This document shows, in pieces, positions 42,187 through 52,700 of a stretch of 64,000 nt of DNA. A program made the position numbers and the translations under genes. The stretch is from Anammoximicrobium sp032229885 (GTDB lineage Bacteria > Planctomycetota > Planctomycetia > Pirellulales > Pirellulaceae). Location: positions 1-64,000 of the forward strand of contig JAVYAJ010000125.1 in the NCBI GenBank assembly GCA_032229885.1, written 5' to 3'. The notes beneath the pieces are model-generated. The model saw only the letters and a program-made list of their open reading frames with translations, had not been told where the DNA came from and searched no databases. How positions within the stretch are numbered: position 1 is the first letter of the stretch; every line of letters starts with the position of its first letter.

Positions 42187-44019
42187 CTATGGCGCCAGCC
42201 GATAGATGTCGATACCGGCGGCCTCGTCGTGAAACGCGAGGTCGAGCGGAATGCGAGGCGACGCGATGTGCGGCGCGCCAGACGTCGCCTGTCGTGTCGG
42301 CATCGCCCGTACGACACAGTACGTGACGCCCACTTCGCGCAAGCGGCGGATGCTGTCTGCGTCCGGAAATCCGCGCATCGCCGCCTTGCTGGTCCGGAAC
42401 GACCGCGGAAAGAACCCGGAATAACCGTTGACCATCCGCCGGCGGTGGATCGTTCCCCAGTACATCCACAGCGCCGTCTGTTCGTAATCCTTGACGCCCG
42501 TCCCGTCAGGAAACGGGACGCAGGCAATGGTCGCGTCCGGCGGCGTGTGAGCTTGCAGCCACGTCGTCCAGCGTCGCTGCGAGCTGCGCGGCGCAGCGGC
42601 AAACAGGTTCTGCGGCGGCGGAACCACCTCGACCATCGCCAGCAGCCCCAGGGCGGCGACCGCCAACCCGAGCACGCTCTGGCGCCTCCGCTGGCCCGCG
42701 CCTCGCGATCGAAAACCGGGCCGGCCACCGATCATCGCCTGTAAGCCGATCGCGGCCAACAAGACGACGGCCAACTGGACGAACACGGCGAACCGATACA
42801 CGTTTCGCGCCTGGGCCATGCCGGGATACCAGGCGACCAACAAGCTGTAGGGCGACCATCCGTCCCAAGCCAACCGCGGACCGAGCGACAGCAAGAACGC
42901 AACCGTACCGAAGGTTGCGCAGAACAGCGTCCATCGTCGATAGCGTCGCCCGCGCAGCCCCGCCCACACGCCCAGCACAGCCAGGCTGATCTTCAACCAT
43001 CCGAGGCCGAGATGGATACTGCGGTTGGCTCGTCGCGCGACCACCCAATCCGGCTCGAACCGCTGAGGCCATGGGGCGACCGCATAGTCCGCCGGAGACG
43101 CGGCCAGCCGCGCCATCCAGTCTGTGGCTCGCCGCAGTTGATGGGTTCGAATCGTGCGCACCTGAGCCACGAGCACCGGCGCGGCCAACAGCAGCGCGAT
43201 ACCCACGGCGCCGGCCAGCAACGCCCACGTTCGACCGTGAGCCAGACGTTTGCCCAAGAGCCAGGGGCCGGCGCACAGCAGTACGAGGCTCAAGAATAAT
43301 CCGTAGTAGGCGCAGGTCAGATAGGTTGCCGCGGCCGCGCTTCCCAACGCCAGGGTACGCCGCAACCCGGGGCGTTGGCCAAACGCATCCAGCGCGTGTA
43401 TCGTCCACACGACGCCGACCAAAGGCGCCATCTGTAGCACGCCCAGTTCACCGTGAATCAGCGGCAGGAGAACGATCATCCCGCCGCCCAGCCAACAGAT
43501 CCACCAGCGCATTCTCAGCCGCCGCAGCAGTTGGAACGTCGCCCAGCCATTCAACGCCAGAGCCGACAACAGAAATACGTTGTGCGCCAGGATCACCTCT
43601 CCGGTCGCCCAAACCAACGGCGCGACGATCGCCGTGGTCGGCATCGGCTCGGAGAAAGCAAACGTTCCGCGTGTCGGCGCAAAAATCGGCGCGTCCCAGT
43701 ATCCGCGCCACAGATGGGCGGCTCGATCAGCGTTCCACCACACCGTCCAGGTTGTGAACAACGGCACCGTCGCGGCCGGCTCCATACCCAACGGCAGGCA
43801 TGTACGTGCGTTCGGCGCTAGGGGCCATGTTGCGGCGACTGCGAGAATCGCAAAGCTCGCCAATTCCGGGATCCGCCAGACGCGCAGCCCCGAAACCCAA
43901 CGGCACGTACCGTTGGGCATGGGCTGCAGTTCGCGCCGCGCGTTTTCGGACGGACTCGGGATTTTGGCCGCGGCCGGCTCGGACTCGCCAGCCGCAGCCG
44001 CTCGTGGTGTTCGTGTCAC
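42187..44019 (-). CDS. Multi-pass membrane protein, GT-C glycosyltransferase-like
   Basis: A 610-residue integral membrane protein with a dozen or so hydrophobic helices (for example SFAILAVAATWPLAP, NVFLLSALALNGWATFQLL, YLTCAYYGLFLSLVLLCAGP, WALLAGAVGIALLLAAPVLV) followed by a soluble C-terminal part of about 130 residues (RRWTTWLQAHTPPDATIACV, YVVRAMPT-like). The layout recalls GT-C membrane glycosyltransferases or YfhO-type proteins that use lipid-linked sugars, but no catalytic Asp motif is secure. The start is uncertain: GTG 44019 opens the frame, and ATG 43920 begins nearer the first helix; neither has a ribosome site. Confidence 0.7.
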   Translation of the reverse strand: MTRTPRAAAAGESEPAAAKIPSPSENARRELQPMPNGTCRWVSGLRVWRIPELASFAILAVAATWPLAPNARTCLPLGMEPAATVPLFTTWTVWWNADRAAHLWRGYWDAPIFAPTRGTFAFSEPMPTTAIVAPLVWATGEVILAHNVFLLSALALNGWATFQLLRRLRMRWWICWLGGGMIVLLPLIHGELGVLQMAPLVGVVWTIHALDAFGQRPGLRRTLALGSAAAATYLTCAYYGLFLSLVLLCAGPWLLGKRLAHGRTWALLAGAVGIALLLAAPVLVAQVRTIRTHQLRRATDWMARLAASPADYAVAPWPQRFEPDWVVARRANRSIHLGLGWLKISLAVLGVWAGLRGRRYRRWTLFCATFGTVAFLLSLGPRLAWDGWSPYSLLVAWYPGMAQARNVYRFAVFVQLAVVLLAAIGLQAMIGGRPGFRSRGAGQRRRQSVLGLAVAALGLLAMVEVVPPPQNLFAAAPRSSQRRWTTWLQAHTPPDATIACVPFPDGTGVKDYEQTALWMYWGTIHRRRMVNGYSGFFPRSFRTSKAAMRGFPDADSIRRLREVGVTYCVVRAMPTRQATSGAPHIASPRIPLDLAFHDEAAGIDIYRLAP

Positions 44020-44376
44020 GCCGTCAGACTAGTGCCAGGGATCACGGTGGATGGGACATGGAACGGAGAGTCGTCCCAGATTACCAGAATAACGCGCTGG
44101 GCACGAGACAACGGTAATCAAACTGCCTGGGCAGCGAACGGACGGCAGGGCATCGTCCTGGAGGGACGCGCTCCGTCGCGTCCGTCCGGTTGCGCCCTAT
44201 GTCTGCCGTTTCCACCATCCGGACACCCGTGGAGGGACGCGCTCCGTCGCGTCCGTCTGGTTACGGCCATGCGCACAGCGTGGCCCTTCAATCGTTTTAC
44301 GCCCCCTCGAAGGATGTGTTCCAGGCTAATAGACTAGACAAAACCTTCGAGTCGGCGTGCGCCAGGAGCAATACGC
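44020..44376. repeat. Non-coding region with two copies of the GGACGCGCTCC palindrome
   Basis: Two near-identical copies of GGAGGGACGCGCTCCGTCGC-type sequence, core GGACGCGCTCCGTCGCGTCC at 44164-44183 and 44235-44254, followed by the GGCCATGCGCACAGCGTGGCC palindrome at 44265-44285. Fourth locus where both palindrome families occur together. No gene. Confidence 0.7.
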
Positions 44377-45894
44377 ATGAATGCCAAGCTGTCCGCCACC
44401 TACGAGCAGTTCTGTGCGTTTGTCCGCCAGACCGCGTTGCTCGAGTCGGTCCAAGAGTTGCTGGGCTGGGACGAGCGGACGATGCTGCCGCCGGCCGGCG
44501 GCGATTATCGCGCCGAGCAGATCGCCTATCTGTCCGGGCTGGTCCACCGTCGCCGCACCGACCCGCAGCTCGCGGCGTGGCTGGGCGAGTTGGCGAACAG
44601 CCCGCTGGCGGCGGATCCGCACAGCCCGGCGGGCACGACGATCCGTCAAGTGCAACGAGACTACGACAAACGCTCGAAGCTGCCCCAGACGCTGGTCGAA
44701 GAGCTGGCGCGAGCCGGCGTTCTGGGGCAACAGGCCTGGTCCGAAGCGCGCAAGAACGATGATTTCGCGACATTCCGTCCGCACCTAGAACGGATCTTTG
44801 ATCTAAAACGCCAGCAGGCCGAAGCGATTGGCTATGCGGACGAGCCCTACGACGCCTTGTTGGACGAGTACGAACCGCAAGCGAGAACGGCGGACGTGGC
44901 TCGGATCCTGGCCGGGCTGCGGCACGAACTGGCGCCGCTGGTGGCCGGTCTGGCGGCCAGCGGCCGCAAGCCTCGCCGCGAGATCCTCCGTCGCCGGTAC
45001 GCCATCGAGGCCCAGGAGGCGTTCAGCCGGCGGGCAGCCGAGGCCATCGGATTCGACTTTCAGCGGGGCCGCTTGGACGTGACGCATCATCCGTTCTGCA
45101 GCAATCTGGGCCCGCACGACTGTCGGATCACGACGCGTTACGACGAGCACTCGTTTCCCACGGCCTTTTTCGGCGTCCTGCACGAAGCCGGGCATGGCCT
45201 GTACGAGCAGGGCCTGCCCGCCGAGCATTACGGCTTGCCACCCGGCAGCTTTGTCTCGCTGGGCATCCATGAATCGCAGTCGCGAATGTGGGAAAACGCG
45301 GTCGGTCGCAGTCCGGGCTTCTGGCGATATTTCTTCCCGCAAGCCCAGCGGCAGTTCGCCGATGCGTTGGCGGACGTTTCCCTGGACGATTTTTATTTCG
45401 CGATCAACGACGTGCGGCCAAGCCTGATCCGCATCGAGGCGGACGAAGCGACTTACAACCTGCACATCATCATCCGCTTCGAGCTCGAGCGTGCGCTGGT
45501 GCGCGGCGATTTGAAGGTCGTCGATCTTCCCGAGGCGTGGCGCGCCAAGTACCGCGAGTACCTGGACATCGAGCCCTCGAATGACTCGGATGGCGTGCTC
45601 CAGGACATCCACTGGAGCGCAGGCTTGATCGGCTATTTCCCTACCTATGCGCTGGGCAATCTGTACGCCGCCCAGTTCTTCGCCCAAGCCGACGCGGATT
45701 TGGGCGGCGCTGCACACCTGTTCGCCTCGGGCGACTTTTTGCCCCTGTTGCGCTGGCTCCGCCGACAGATCCACGTTCACGGCCAATGCTACACCGCTGC
45801 CGAACTGATCGTCGCCGCCACGGGACGCGAACTATCCGCACAGCCGCTGCTGAACCTGCTGCGAGACAAGTTCGAGCCGCTGTACAACGTCTAG
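44377..45894 (+). CDS. M32-family metallo-carboxypeptidase
   Basis: A 505-residue zinc carboxypeptidase (carboxypeptidase Taq family) removing C-terminal residues from peptides in the cytoplasm. Length is normal. The N-terminal LESVQELLGWDERTMLPP is a family hallmark; HEAGHGLYEQG (His at about residue 269) is the HExxH zinc motif, and GIHESQSRMWEN supplies the third ligand Glu; NDVRPSLIRIEADEATYNLH is another conserved block. The ATG at 44377 begins at the usual family start. It is a stand-alone gene. Confidence 0.93.
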   Translation: MNAKLSATYEQFCAFVRQTALLESVQELLGWDERTMLPPAGGDYRAEQIAYLSGLVHRRRTDPQLAAWLGELANSPLAADPHSPAGTTIRQVQRDYDKRSKLPQTLVEELARAGVLGQQAWSEARKNDDFATFRPHLERIFDLKRQQAEAIGYADEPYDALLDEYEPQARTADVARILAGLRHELAPLVAGLAASGRKPRREILRRRYAIEAQEAFSRRAAEAIGFDFQRGRLDVTHHPFCSNLGPHDCRITTRYDEHSFPTAFFGVLHEAGHGLYEQGLPAEHYGLPPGSFVSLGIHESQSRMWENAVGRSPGFWRYFFPQAQRQFADALADVSLDDFYFAINDVRPSLIRIEADEATYNLHIIIRFELERALVRGDLKVVDLPEAWRAKYREYLDIEPSNDSDGVLQDIHWSAGLIGYFPTYALGNLYAAQFFAQADADLGGAAHLFASGDFLPLLRWLRRQIHVHGQCYTAAELIVAATGRELSAQPLLNLLRDKFEPLYNV

Positions 45895-46089
45895 CCATCC
45901 CTCGTGGCCAGCATTCGCGGCCAGCGTGCCGCGTTTGCGTCACGCGAATTGTTCGAGGTCTGGCAGGTCGAGATCACCGTCTAGCGGTATGTGTGATCCG
46001 TCGCGTCGCGCCGCCGGATCCGACGGACGGCGCCGTCCTATCTGCTGGCTGCGCTTTTGGGGCTTTCGATGCGCGTTCGCGACAGTAGA

Positions 46090-48309
46090 ATGACGGGTAT
46101 GGTATCCGATGCCCACGCGCCCGATGACCGCCGTACTCCGCCGCCTGATCCAAGCGCAGACAGCGAGGCCACCGTCGCGATGACGGTGTCAACCCCCGCG
46201 TTGTCAACTCCTTCGCCGGCCAGCCGTGGCGACGCGCCGGCGGCCGCGGGCTTCGACGTCGGCGATGCCCGCGCGACGTTGATCGAGCAAGTTGTCGCGC
46301 AACTGCAACGCAGCGGCATGAAGCTGAATCTGTCCAGCCAATCGCCGTTCCGTGTCGCGCTCGAGCAGCTTGGGCAAACCGACCACGGCGGATTTTATGC
46401 CAGCCATTACTCGATCCACGGCACGGTGGGCCAGGGCGGCATCGGCCGGGTCTTTCTGGCTCACGATCAGGCTCTGGGACGCGACGTGGCGATCAAAGAG
46501 CTGTTGCCGCCCAGAGATCCGCGCGACACCCCCAGGCGGCTGAATCGATTCGTGCGCGAGATCAAGATCACGGGCCAGCTCGAGCACCCCGGCGTGGTGC
46601 CCGTCTACGAGGTCGGTCTGCGCGAGGATGGGACGCTGTATTACGTGATGAAATATGTGCGCGGAAAGACGATGCAGGCCGCGCTCGATGCGACGGAATC
46701 GACTGAATCGGAGCGTCCCGAGCAATCGCTGTGCAAACGGTTGAAGCTGCTCAGCCCGTTGCTCAAGGTTTGTGAAGCCATGAGCTACGCCCACTCACGC
46801 GGCGTGGTGCACCGCGATCTGAAGCCTGACAACATCGTGCTTGGCGAGTTCGGCGAGACGATCATTTTGGACTGGGGTTTAGCCAAACAGGAACCCGAGC
46901 CGCCACAAGAGCGCCCGGCGCAGGCGCCCCAACTAGCGCCGCCGGAGGATCTGCCGGCGAGCATGACGTTGGACGGCGAGATCCTCGGCACGCCCGCGTT
47001 CATGGCCCCCGAGCAGGTCGACTCGCGGTTTGGCGCGGTCAATGCGCGCACCGATGTCTATGCGTTAGGCACGATCCTGTACGTCATTCTGACCGGCGAG
47101 TTGCCCTACCAGGGTGACCTGTCGGGAATCTTGGCGCGCGTCGGTGGCCCGCTCGCTTCTCCATCTCCTCGCACGCGGTCGCGCGACCTGCCTCCCGAAC
47201 TGGTGGCGATCTGCGAAACAGCCATGGACAAGGACCAGGCGCGACGCTTCGAGCACGCGGGGCGCCTGGCCGAGCAGTTGCGGGCTTATCGCGACGGCCG
47301 CATCGTCAGTGTGTATGCCTATTCCCAGCGCGACCTGGTTCGCCGCTTTGTCGCCCGCCACAAAGCGATGCTTGCCGGGGGGCTGGTGGCGATTATCGCG
47401 CTGATCACCAGCGCCAGTCTTGCCATACACTGGGCGTTCCGGGCAGACGCCGCTCGCCAGCAGGCGGTCGAGGCGCGCGGTCAGGCCGACCGGGCGCGAA
47501 AACGGGCCGAGCAGGCCGTCGAGGACGTCGCCGGCCTCGCCAACGACCTGCAACGGCTGGCGGACCAGATGGCCGCCAGTCTACAACATCAGCTCGAGAC
47601 GGCAATCGGCGGCATGAGCGACGTGGCCCGTGAAATGGGGCAGACGCCGTTGACCGATCGCGTCGCCATGCGCCCCTATTTGTCTGCCCTGCGCGAACGT
47701 TTCCCCGGATGTCAGAGCCTGTGGACCATCGTGCCGCCGGGCGTACTCGCCGCCGTCGAGCCGGATACCTACGGCCAGGCGCTCGGTACGGACGTCACGG
47801 ACCAGGAGCACATCCGTTGGGTCTTCCTGCATAAAAAACCGCTGCTCAGCCGGATTTTCAAGCTGGTCGAGGAGGATAGCTATGCAGTCTCGTTGCAAGT
47901 CCCCATCCTGCGCGACGGCGTCATGGCGGGCGCGCTGGCGGCCATTGTGCGCCCTGAACGCGTGATTCCAACCCTGATTCCCGACGAGCTTCGGCGCGAC
48001 AAAGCGGCGCGTCTGTGGTGCATCCAGGACGACGGGTATGTCCTGTACGACAACGACCTGAACCAGGTCGGCGCCTATTTGTTCAAGGACGAGACCTGCG
48101 ACGAATACCCCGAGTTGCGTCAATTCACCAAACACATGATGCGGAACAAGACCGGCGTCGGTTACTTTCGTCGCCGTGTGCCGGATTCGACGGACATGAT
48201 CCAACGGGTCGCCGCGTGGGAAACACTATCGCCGTGTGAGGGCAGACGTTGGAAGATTGTTGTCGTCAAGCCGTACGAAGTCGATCCCGACGGTGTCACG
48301 GTGAAATAG
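46090..48309 (+). CDS. Membrane Ser/Thr protein kinase with extracytoplasmic Cache sensor
   Basis: About 739 residues. A Pro/Ala-rich N-terminal stretch and a coiled region precede a Hanks-type kinase domain (about 105-400): Gly loop GTVGQGGIGRVF, Lys in DVAIKELLPP, catalytic HRDLKPDN, the metal motif DWG in place of DFG, and FMAPEQVDSRFG in the activation segment. A single transmembrane helix (about 426-449, AGGLVAIIALITSASLAIHW) follows, then a coiled stretch and an outside domain with the Cache/PDC pattern (VAMRPYLSALRERFPGCQSLW, YAVSLQVPILRDGVMAGALA, VGYFRRRVPDS). External ligand binding is likely to control the kinase. The start is uncertain: ATG 46069, 46090 and 46099 are all in frame. 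Neighbours give no substrate. Confidence 0.85.
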   Translation: MTGMVSDAHAPDDRRTPPPDPSADSEATVAMTVSTPALSTPSPASRGDAPAAAGFDVGDARATLIEQVVAQLQRSGMKLNLSSQSPFRVALEQLGQTDHGGFYASHYSIHGTVGQGGIGRVFLAHDQALGRDVAIKELLPPRDPRDTPRRLNRFVREIKITGQLEHPGVVPVYEVGLREDGTLYYVMKYVRGKTMQAALDATESTESERPEQSLCKRLKLLSPLLKVCEAMSYAHSRGVVHRDLKPDNIVLGEFGETIILDWGLAKQEPEPPQERPAQAPQLAPPEDLPASMTLDGEILGTPAFMAPEQVDSRFGAVNARTDVYALGTILYVILTGELPYQGDLSGILARVGGPLASPSPRTRSRDLPPELVAICETAMDKDQARRFEHAGRLAEQLRAYRDGRIVSVYAYSQRDLVRRFVARHKAMLAGGLVAIIALITSASLAIHWAFRADAARQQAVEARGQADRARKRAEQAVEDVAGLANDLQRLADQMAASLQHQLETAIGGMSDVAREMGQTPLTDRVAMRPYLSALRERFPGCQSLWTIVPPGVLAAVEPDTYGQALGTDVTDQEHIRWVFLHKKPLLSRIFKLVEEDSYAVSLQVPILRDGVMAGALAAIVRPERVIPTLIPDELRRDKAARLWCIQDDGYVLYDNDLNQVGAYLFKDETCDEYPELRQFTKHMMRNKTGVGYFRRRVPDSTDMIQRVAAWETLSPCEGRRWKIVVVKPYEVDPDGVTVK

Positions 48310-48679
48310 CGGCAACCCGAAGCATTCGAGCGTCTGCCACGCGCTGCGAGCACAAGAATTGGCCCGCGTCGAGCGGGTGGAAGAGGGCGACTCGGTCGCA
48401 TCCGAATCGCCGCGGCCAGGCGTCGCTCGAGCCCAGCCTGCCGAAGTCGCGGCCTGCCGCCCTCAGCGCCTGGCGTCTTGTCGAAGCAGGCCCCAGTGTA
48501 CGCGAGCGCCGGACATCGCGCGCCGCGCGCACGCCGCAGCCGCGCTGTGGCGCGAAATTCGACGGGGCGCACCGACCGACGATCGACGCGCAACATTTGG
48601 GGGCCGGACCCCGATCCGCTCACGCGTCGCAACCCGGGCTCTCGGCCTGGACCACGCCCTGGCCGTCGCGCCGCATCGC
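48310..48679. other. Intergenic region between convergent genes, nothing seen
   Basis: 370 bases between the kinase gene and the leftward thioredoxin gene. No gene, no palindromic repeat of the families seen elsewhere, and no T-rich terminator was found. Confidence 0.4.
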
Positions 48680-49009
48680 TCAGGCTCGAGCCACGTCGAG
48701 CGCCTGTTGCAGCTTGGGCTTGCCCTGCGCCCCCACGAACCGATTGACGACCTCGCCACCTTTGAACACCAACAGGGTCGGGATGGCGCTCACGCCGTAC
48801 TGCTGCGCAGCCGACGGATTTTCGTCGATGTTCACCTTTCCGACCTTGATGGTCCCCATGTTGTCTTTCGCCAGTTCGTCGATCATGGGTGCAATTTGAC
48901 GGCAGGGCCCGCACCAAGGCGCCCAGAAGTCCACCAGAACCGGTTCCGACGCCTCCAGCACTTCGGATGCAAAATTGCCGTCTGTAAATTCTTTGACGTT
49001 TGCGCCCAT
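48680..49009 (-). CDS. trxA: Thioredoxin
   Basis: A 109-residue classical thioredoxin, reducing protein disulfides in the cytoplasm. The active site WCGPC is at residues 32-36, preceded by PVLVDFWAP, and the cis-Pro is in SAIPTLLVFKGG. There is no signal peptide, so it is a cytoplasmic thioredoxin and not a TlpA-type one. GGGAGAAAG precedes the ATG at 49009. Stand-alone gene. Confidence 0.96.
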   Translation of the reverse strand: MGANVKEFTDGNFASEVLEASEPVLVDFWAPWCGPCRQIAPMIDELAKDNMGTIKVGKVNIDENPSAAQQYGVSAIPTLLVFKGGEVVNRFVGAQGKPKLQQALDVARA

Positions 49010-49752
49010 CGTCGCTTTCTCCCGCCTCGTTGTCGAAAAAGAACCACGTGGCCGACCGACCCGCAGCGCGATGGCTGCGTCTGCCTGCCCGTCGGGTTTG
49101 AAAAAAGTGTGTTCGCAATTTTATAGAGACGTACGGAATGAAGTCAACTACGGCGCGCGATTGAGGGCCAGTTCGCCGACAGCGGCAGCCCGGCGTCCAA
49201 GGGCGCTGGTCGCCCCGAGTCCGCGCAAACGACGCCGCGCCATGGGCCGCTGGGGTGTGCGATGGGCGAGGGCGCACCTGCTGCGGCCAAACAGGCCACC
49301 GGATGCGCCTCGGGTTCTTGGTTCGAGTTCCGTCCGCGTTTTCGGCTGCACGTCGCCCGGATTCCGGACGGGCGACGGCAGATCACTCTTCGAGTCACCG
49401 CCGGTACGCCGCGCAAGTCCGCTGGAATCGATTCGGTTCGCGTGGCCGTACTGGCCGACATGACCGGAAGCATTCACACAGGCGGGCGGAAATATCCGCG
49501 AATGGGCAGAAAAGCGACGGTAAACCAACAATCAATCGCTTCAGCTTTCCGAATTGGAAAAGGCTAGGATCCGCGAGAGGGAACTTCTTGAACCACCGAG
49601 GCATCTGTAGAAGGGTTTCCGTCCAGAGGCAGCCCCTTCTTTTTGACAAGTCCTCCCGCCGGGACAGTGGTAATCGACCGGTCGCTCAATTAAACTGGCA
49701 AAGATCGGCAATCTTGGTCAGAAACAAATCGGGTTTGAGAGAGGGTCACATC
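49010..49752. other. 743-bp divergent region upstream of the giant surface protein gene
   Basis: No gene. The left half is GC-rich, the right half (from about 49480) is AT-richer and presumably holds the promoter of the giant gene; a TTGACA at 49643-49648 is visible but no matching -10 box is at good spacing. The last bases GAGAGAGGGTCAC are the ribosome site before GTG 49753. The frame is open far upstream, so automated callers may start this protein too early. Confidence 0.45.
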
Positions 49753-52700
49753 GTGAGTTCACGATTTCTAAAAGCTTCGAGAGCCGTGCGCAGAGAGTTG
49801 TCGGGAAAATCGGAGCGCCGGTCTCAGACTCGTAGCCGCCAGCGTCGCCTGATGATCGAGGCGCTGGAGGATCGCCGGCTGTTGGCGGCTTCGCCCTCGC
49901 TGCTGCAGACCATCGAAGGTTTCAACGTCGACAACACGCTCACGAACAACGGGGGGCTGGTGATGTTCCCGCCGGACACGTCCGGCGCAGCCGGTCCGCG
50001 GCACATCCTGAACGTGGGCAATTCGACGATCCAGTGGTTTACCAAGGACGGGGCGCAACAGGTACAGACCAGCCTGAGGAACTTTTTCGCCCCGCTGTAC
50101 GCCGACACCGGGATTTCCAACCCCAAGGCCGTCTACGATCAGTACTCGAATCGCTACGTCGTTGCCGCCCTCGAGTCGTATCAGCGCGCCACGAACCAGT
50201 ACGACAGGTCTCGCATCATGGTCGCCGTGTCGGACGACGACGACCCCAACGGGACTTGGTACTACCAGTCGATCAACGCGCTGGTCAATGTTCCGAGCAA
50301 CACCAATCCCGGCGAGTTCGTCCCTTCGTGGACGGACAATCTCGGCCTGGGGCTGGACCAGAGCGTCCTGTATCTGACCGGCGACTTGACGGGAATCGGA
50401 ACGACTGCGGCGGCGACGCGCAATCCGCAGGGCAATCGGTTGTGGATCGTGGACAAGGGCTTGGGCAAAGGCGGATTGTACGAGAACGGGCCGTCGGCGG
50501 TGACGATGTGGGATGCCGCGCGGATCGCCGGCGTCGATTTCACCGGCAACTATACGGGAACGCCCGAACGGCGCCACATGGAGCCTGCCCACGTGTATGG
50601 CACGGCGCAGGCGGGAGGCGGCACTTGGCTGGTGATGTACGACGGGATGAACAACGGCGTACAGGAGTTTGTCGACCTGGTGTGGGTCACGAATCCGTTG
50701 GCGGCGCAGCCGACGTTCAAACGCTTTTCGATTAACGTGGGCGACATCGAAGACACGGCCATCAACATCGAGTTCACGTCGCCGCAACGTCAGACGACAG
50801 CGCGCATCAACGGCGGGGACCGGCGGATCATCAACGCGGTGTGGCGCGACAATTCGCTGTATGCGACAACCGTGATCTATCCGTCGGTGGGTCAGGACAC
50901 CAACCAAGTGACGGCCCACTGGTTCCGCTTTGACACGACCAACCCAAACATCGTCGCGTTGGCGGACCAGGGCAATATCGGCGGCGAAGAGCTGGGATTT
51001 GCCGTGCATACGATGTGGCCGACGGTGAATGTGGACCGTCACGGAAACATGGTCGTCGGATTCGCGGCGACGGGACCGACGATGTATCCGGGCGCCTACT
51101 ATGCCGTCCGCACGCCGACCGACCCGCCGGGAACGGTGCGCACGGCGCAGCCGCTGGCCATCGGGCAGGACTCGATCAACATCAGCGGAACGACAACCAC
51201 GGCTCAAAACCCCTGGGGTCGGTACTCAGGCGTGGCGCTGGATCCGGCCGACGGCGCGACATTCTGGGTGTACAACTCGTACGCGCTGGCCCGCCAGCAG
51301 CTGCCCGCGCGCTGGGGTACGCGGTGGGGCAGCCTGCGGATCGCCGACGTCGTCCCACCGCCGCCGCCCGGGCCGGTGACGATCAGCGGCGTCGTGTGGC
51401 ACGATCGGGACGAGAATCGACGACGGGACCCGAACGAACCAGGGCTGGGCGGCTGGACCGTCTGGGTCGATCTGGACGGAGACGGCGAACGAGATATCGG
51501 CGAACCCGTCATCAATACGGACGCCCACGGCGCCTATAAGATCACGGTGCCTTTCCCTACCGATGGTCAGCTTGTCGTGCGACAGAGCGCCAAGCCCGGT
51601 TGGCAGCAGACGTTCCCCGTCCAACCCAGCCTGGCGCACGTGCTGACCGTGACCGGAGGCGGGGCCATCCAGAACGTGAATTTTGGCAATAGCGACAACA
51701 GCGGATTCGACTGGGGCGATGCGCCCGCTCCGTATCCGACGCTCAGAAAGGACAACGGACCGCGACACGCAATCATTCCCGGCTATGGACTGGGCGTAGA
51801 CTTGAATGACGGAACGTCCGCCTTGGTCGATGGCGAACCGGACGGACAGCCCGACGCAAACGCTTTGGGCGACGACAACAACAATTTTGACGACGAGAAC
51901 GGCGTGGTCTTCACGACGGGGCTGGCCCCCGGAAAGACCGCGATCATAACCGTCACGGTCTCGACCGGATCCAACGCCCCGGGCCGTTTGCAGGGCTGGA
52001 TCGACTTCAACCGCAATGGCAGTTGGGCGGATCCGGGCGAACAGGTGTTCAGGAATCTGGTGCTGCCGGCCGGCGTCCACACGCTGGAAATCGACGTCCC
52101 GAGCTCTGCGATTCCCGGGACGACGTTTGCCAGATTCCGCTACGGTCCCGAAAAGGACCTGTCCTTTGTGGGACTGGCCACCGCAGGCGAGGTCGAGGAT
52201 TATCGAGTCGACATCCTGACCGATCGTCCCGTAGCGGTCGACGATCGCTACGAAGTCGAGCAGGACAGTCGCGACAACGTGCTGCGAGTCCTGGACAACG
52301 ACATTCCCAGCGCTAACGGAGCGGCCAACCTGCGGCTGCGCGACGTCGACACGACGGGCGCTTCGGGTACGGCGGTCATCGATCGCAATGGGACGCCCAA
52401 CGATCCAACCGATGATTTCATCCGTTACACGCCCGCTCGCGGCGCGTTTGCCCCCGACGTGTTTTCCTACACGATCGAAGACGCCATCAGCGGGGCCACC
52501 TCGACCGCGTTGGTCTCGATCACGATCACGCAGGCCGGGGGGGTGGTGCCGGTCGCGGTCGACGACAGCTATCTGGTGCCTCCGCCCACCGTGCCGCCGG
52601 CGCTGTTGGATGTGCCCGGCGACCCGTACCTGTTGAACGTGCTGCGCAATGACCGTGTCGGCCCGACCGGAGCGATTTCCATCGCCCCCAACGGGCTGGA

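Noticed and set aside
49643..49648. Promoter for the giant protein at a TTGACA box
   Set aside because: No -10 box with proper spacing; the single box is not enough.
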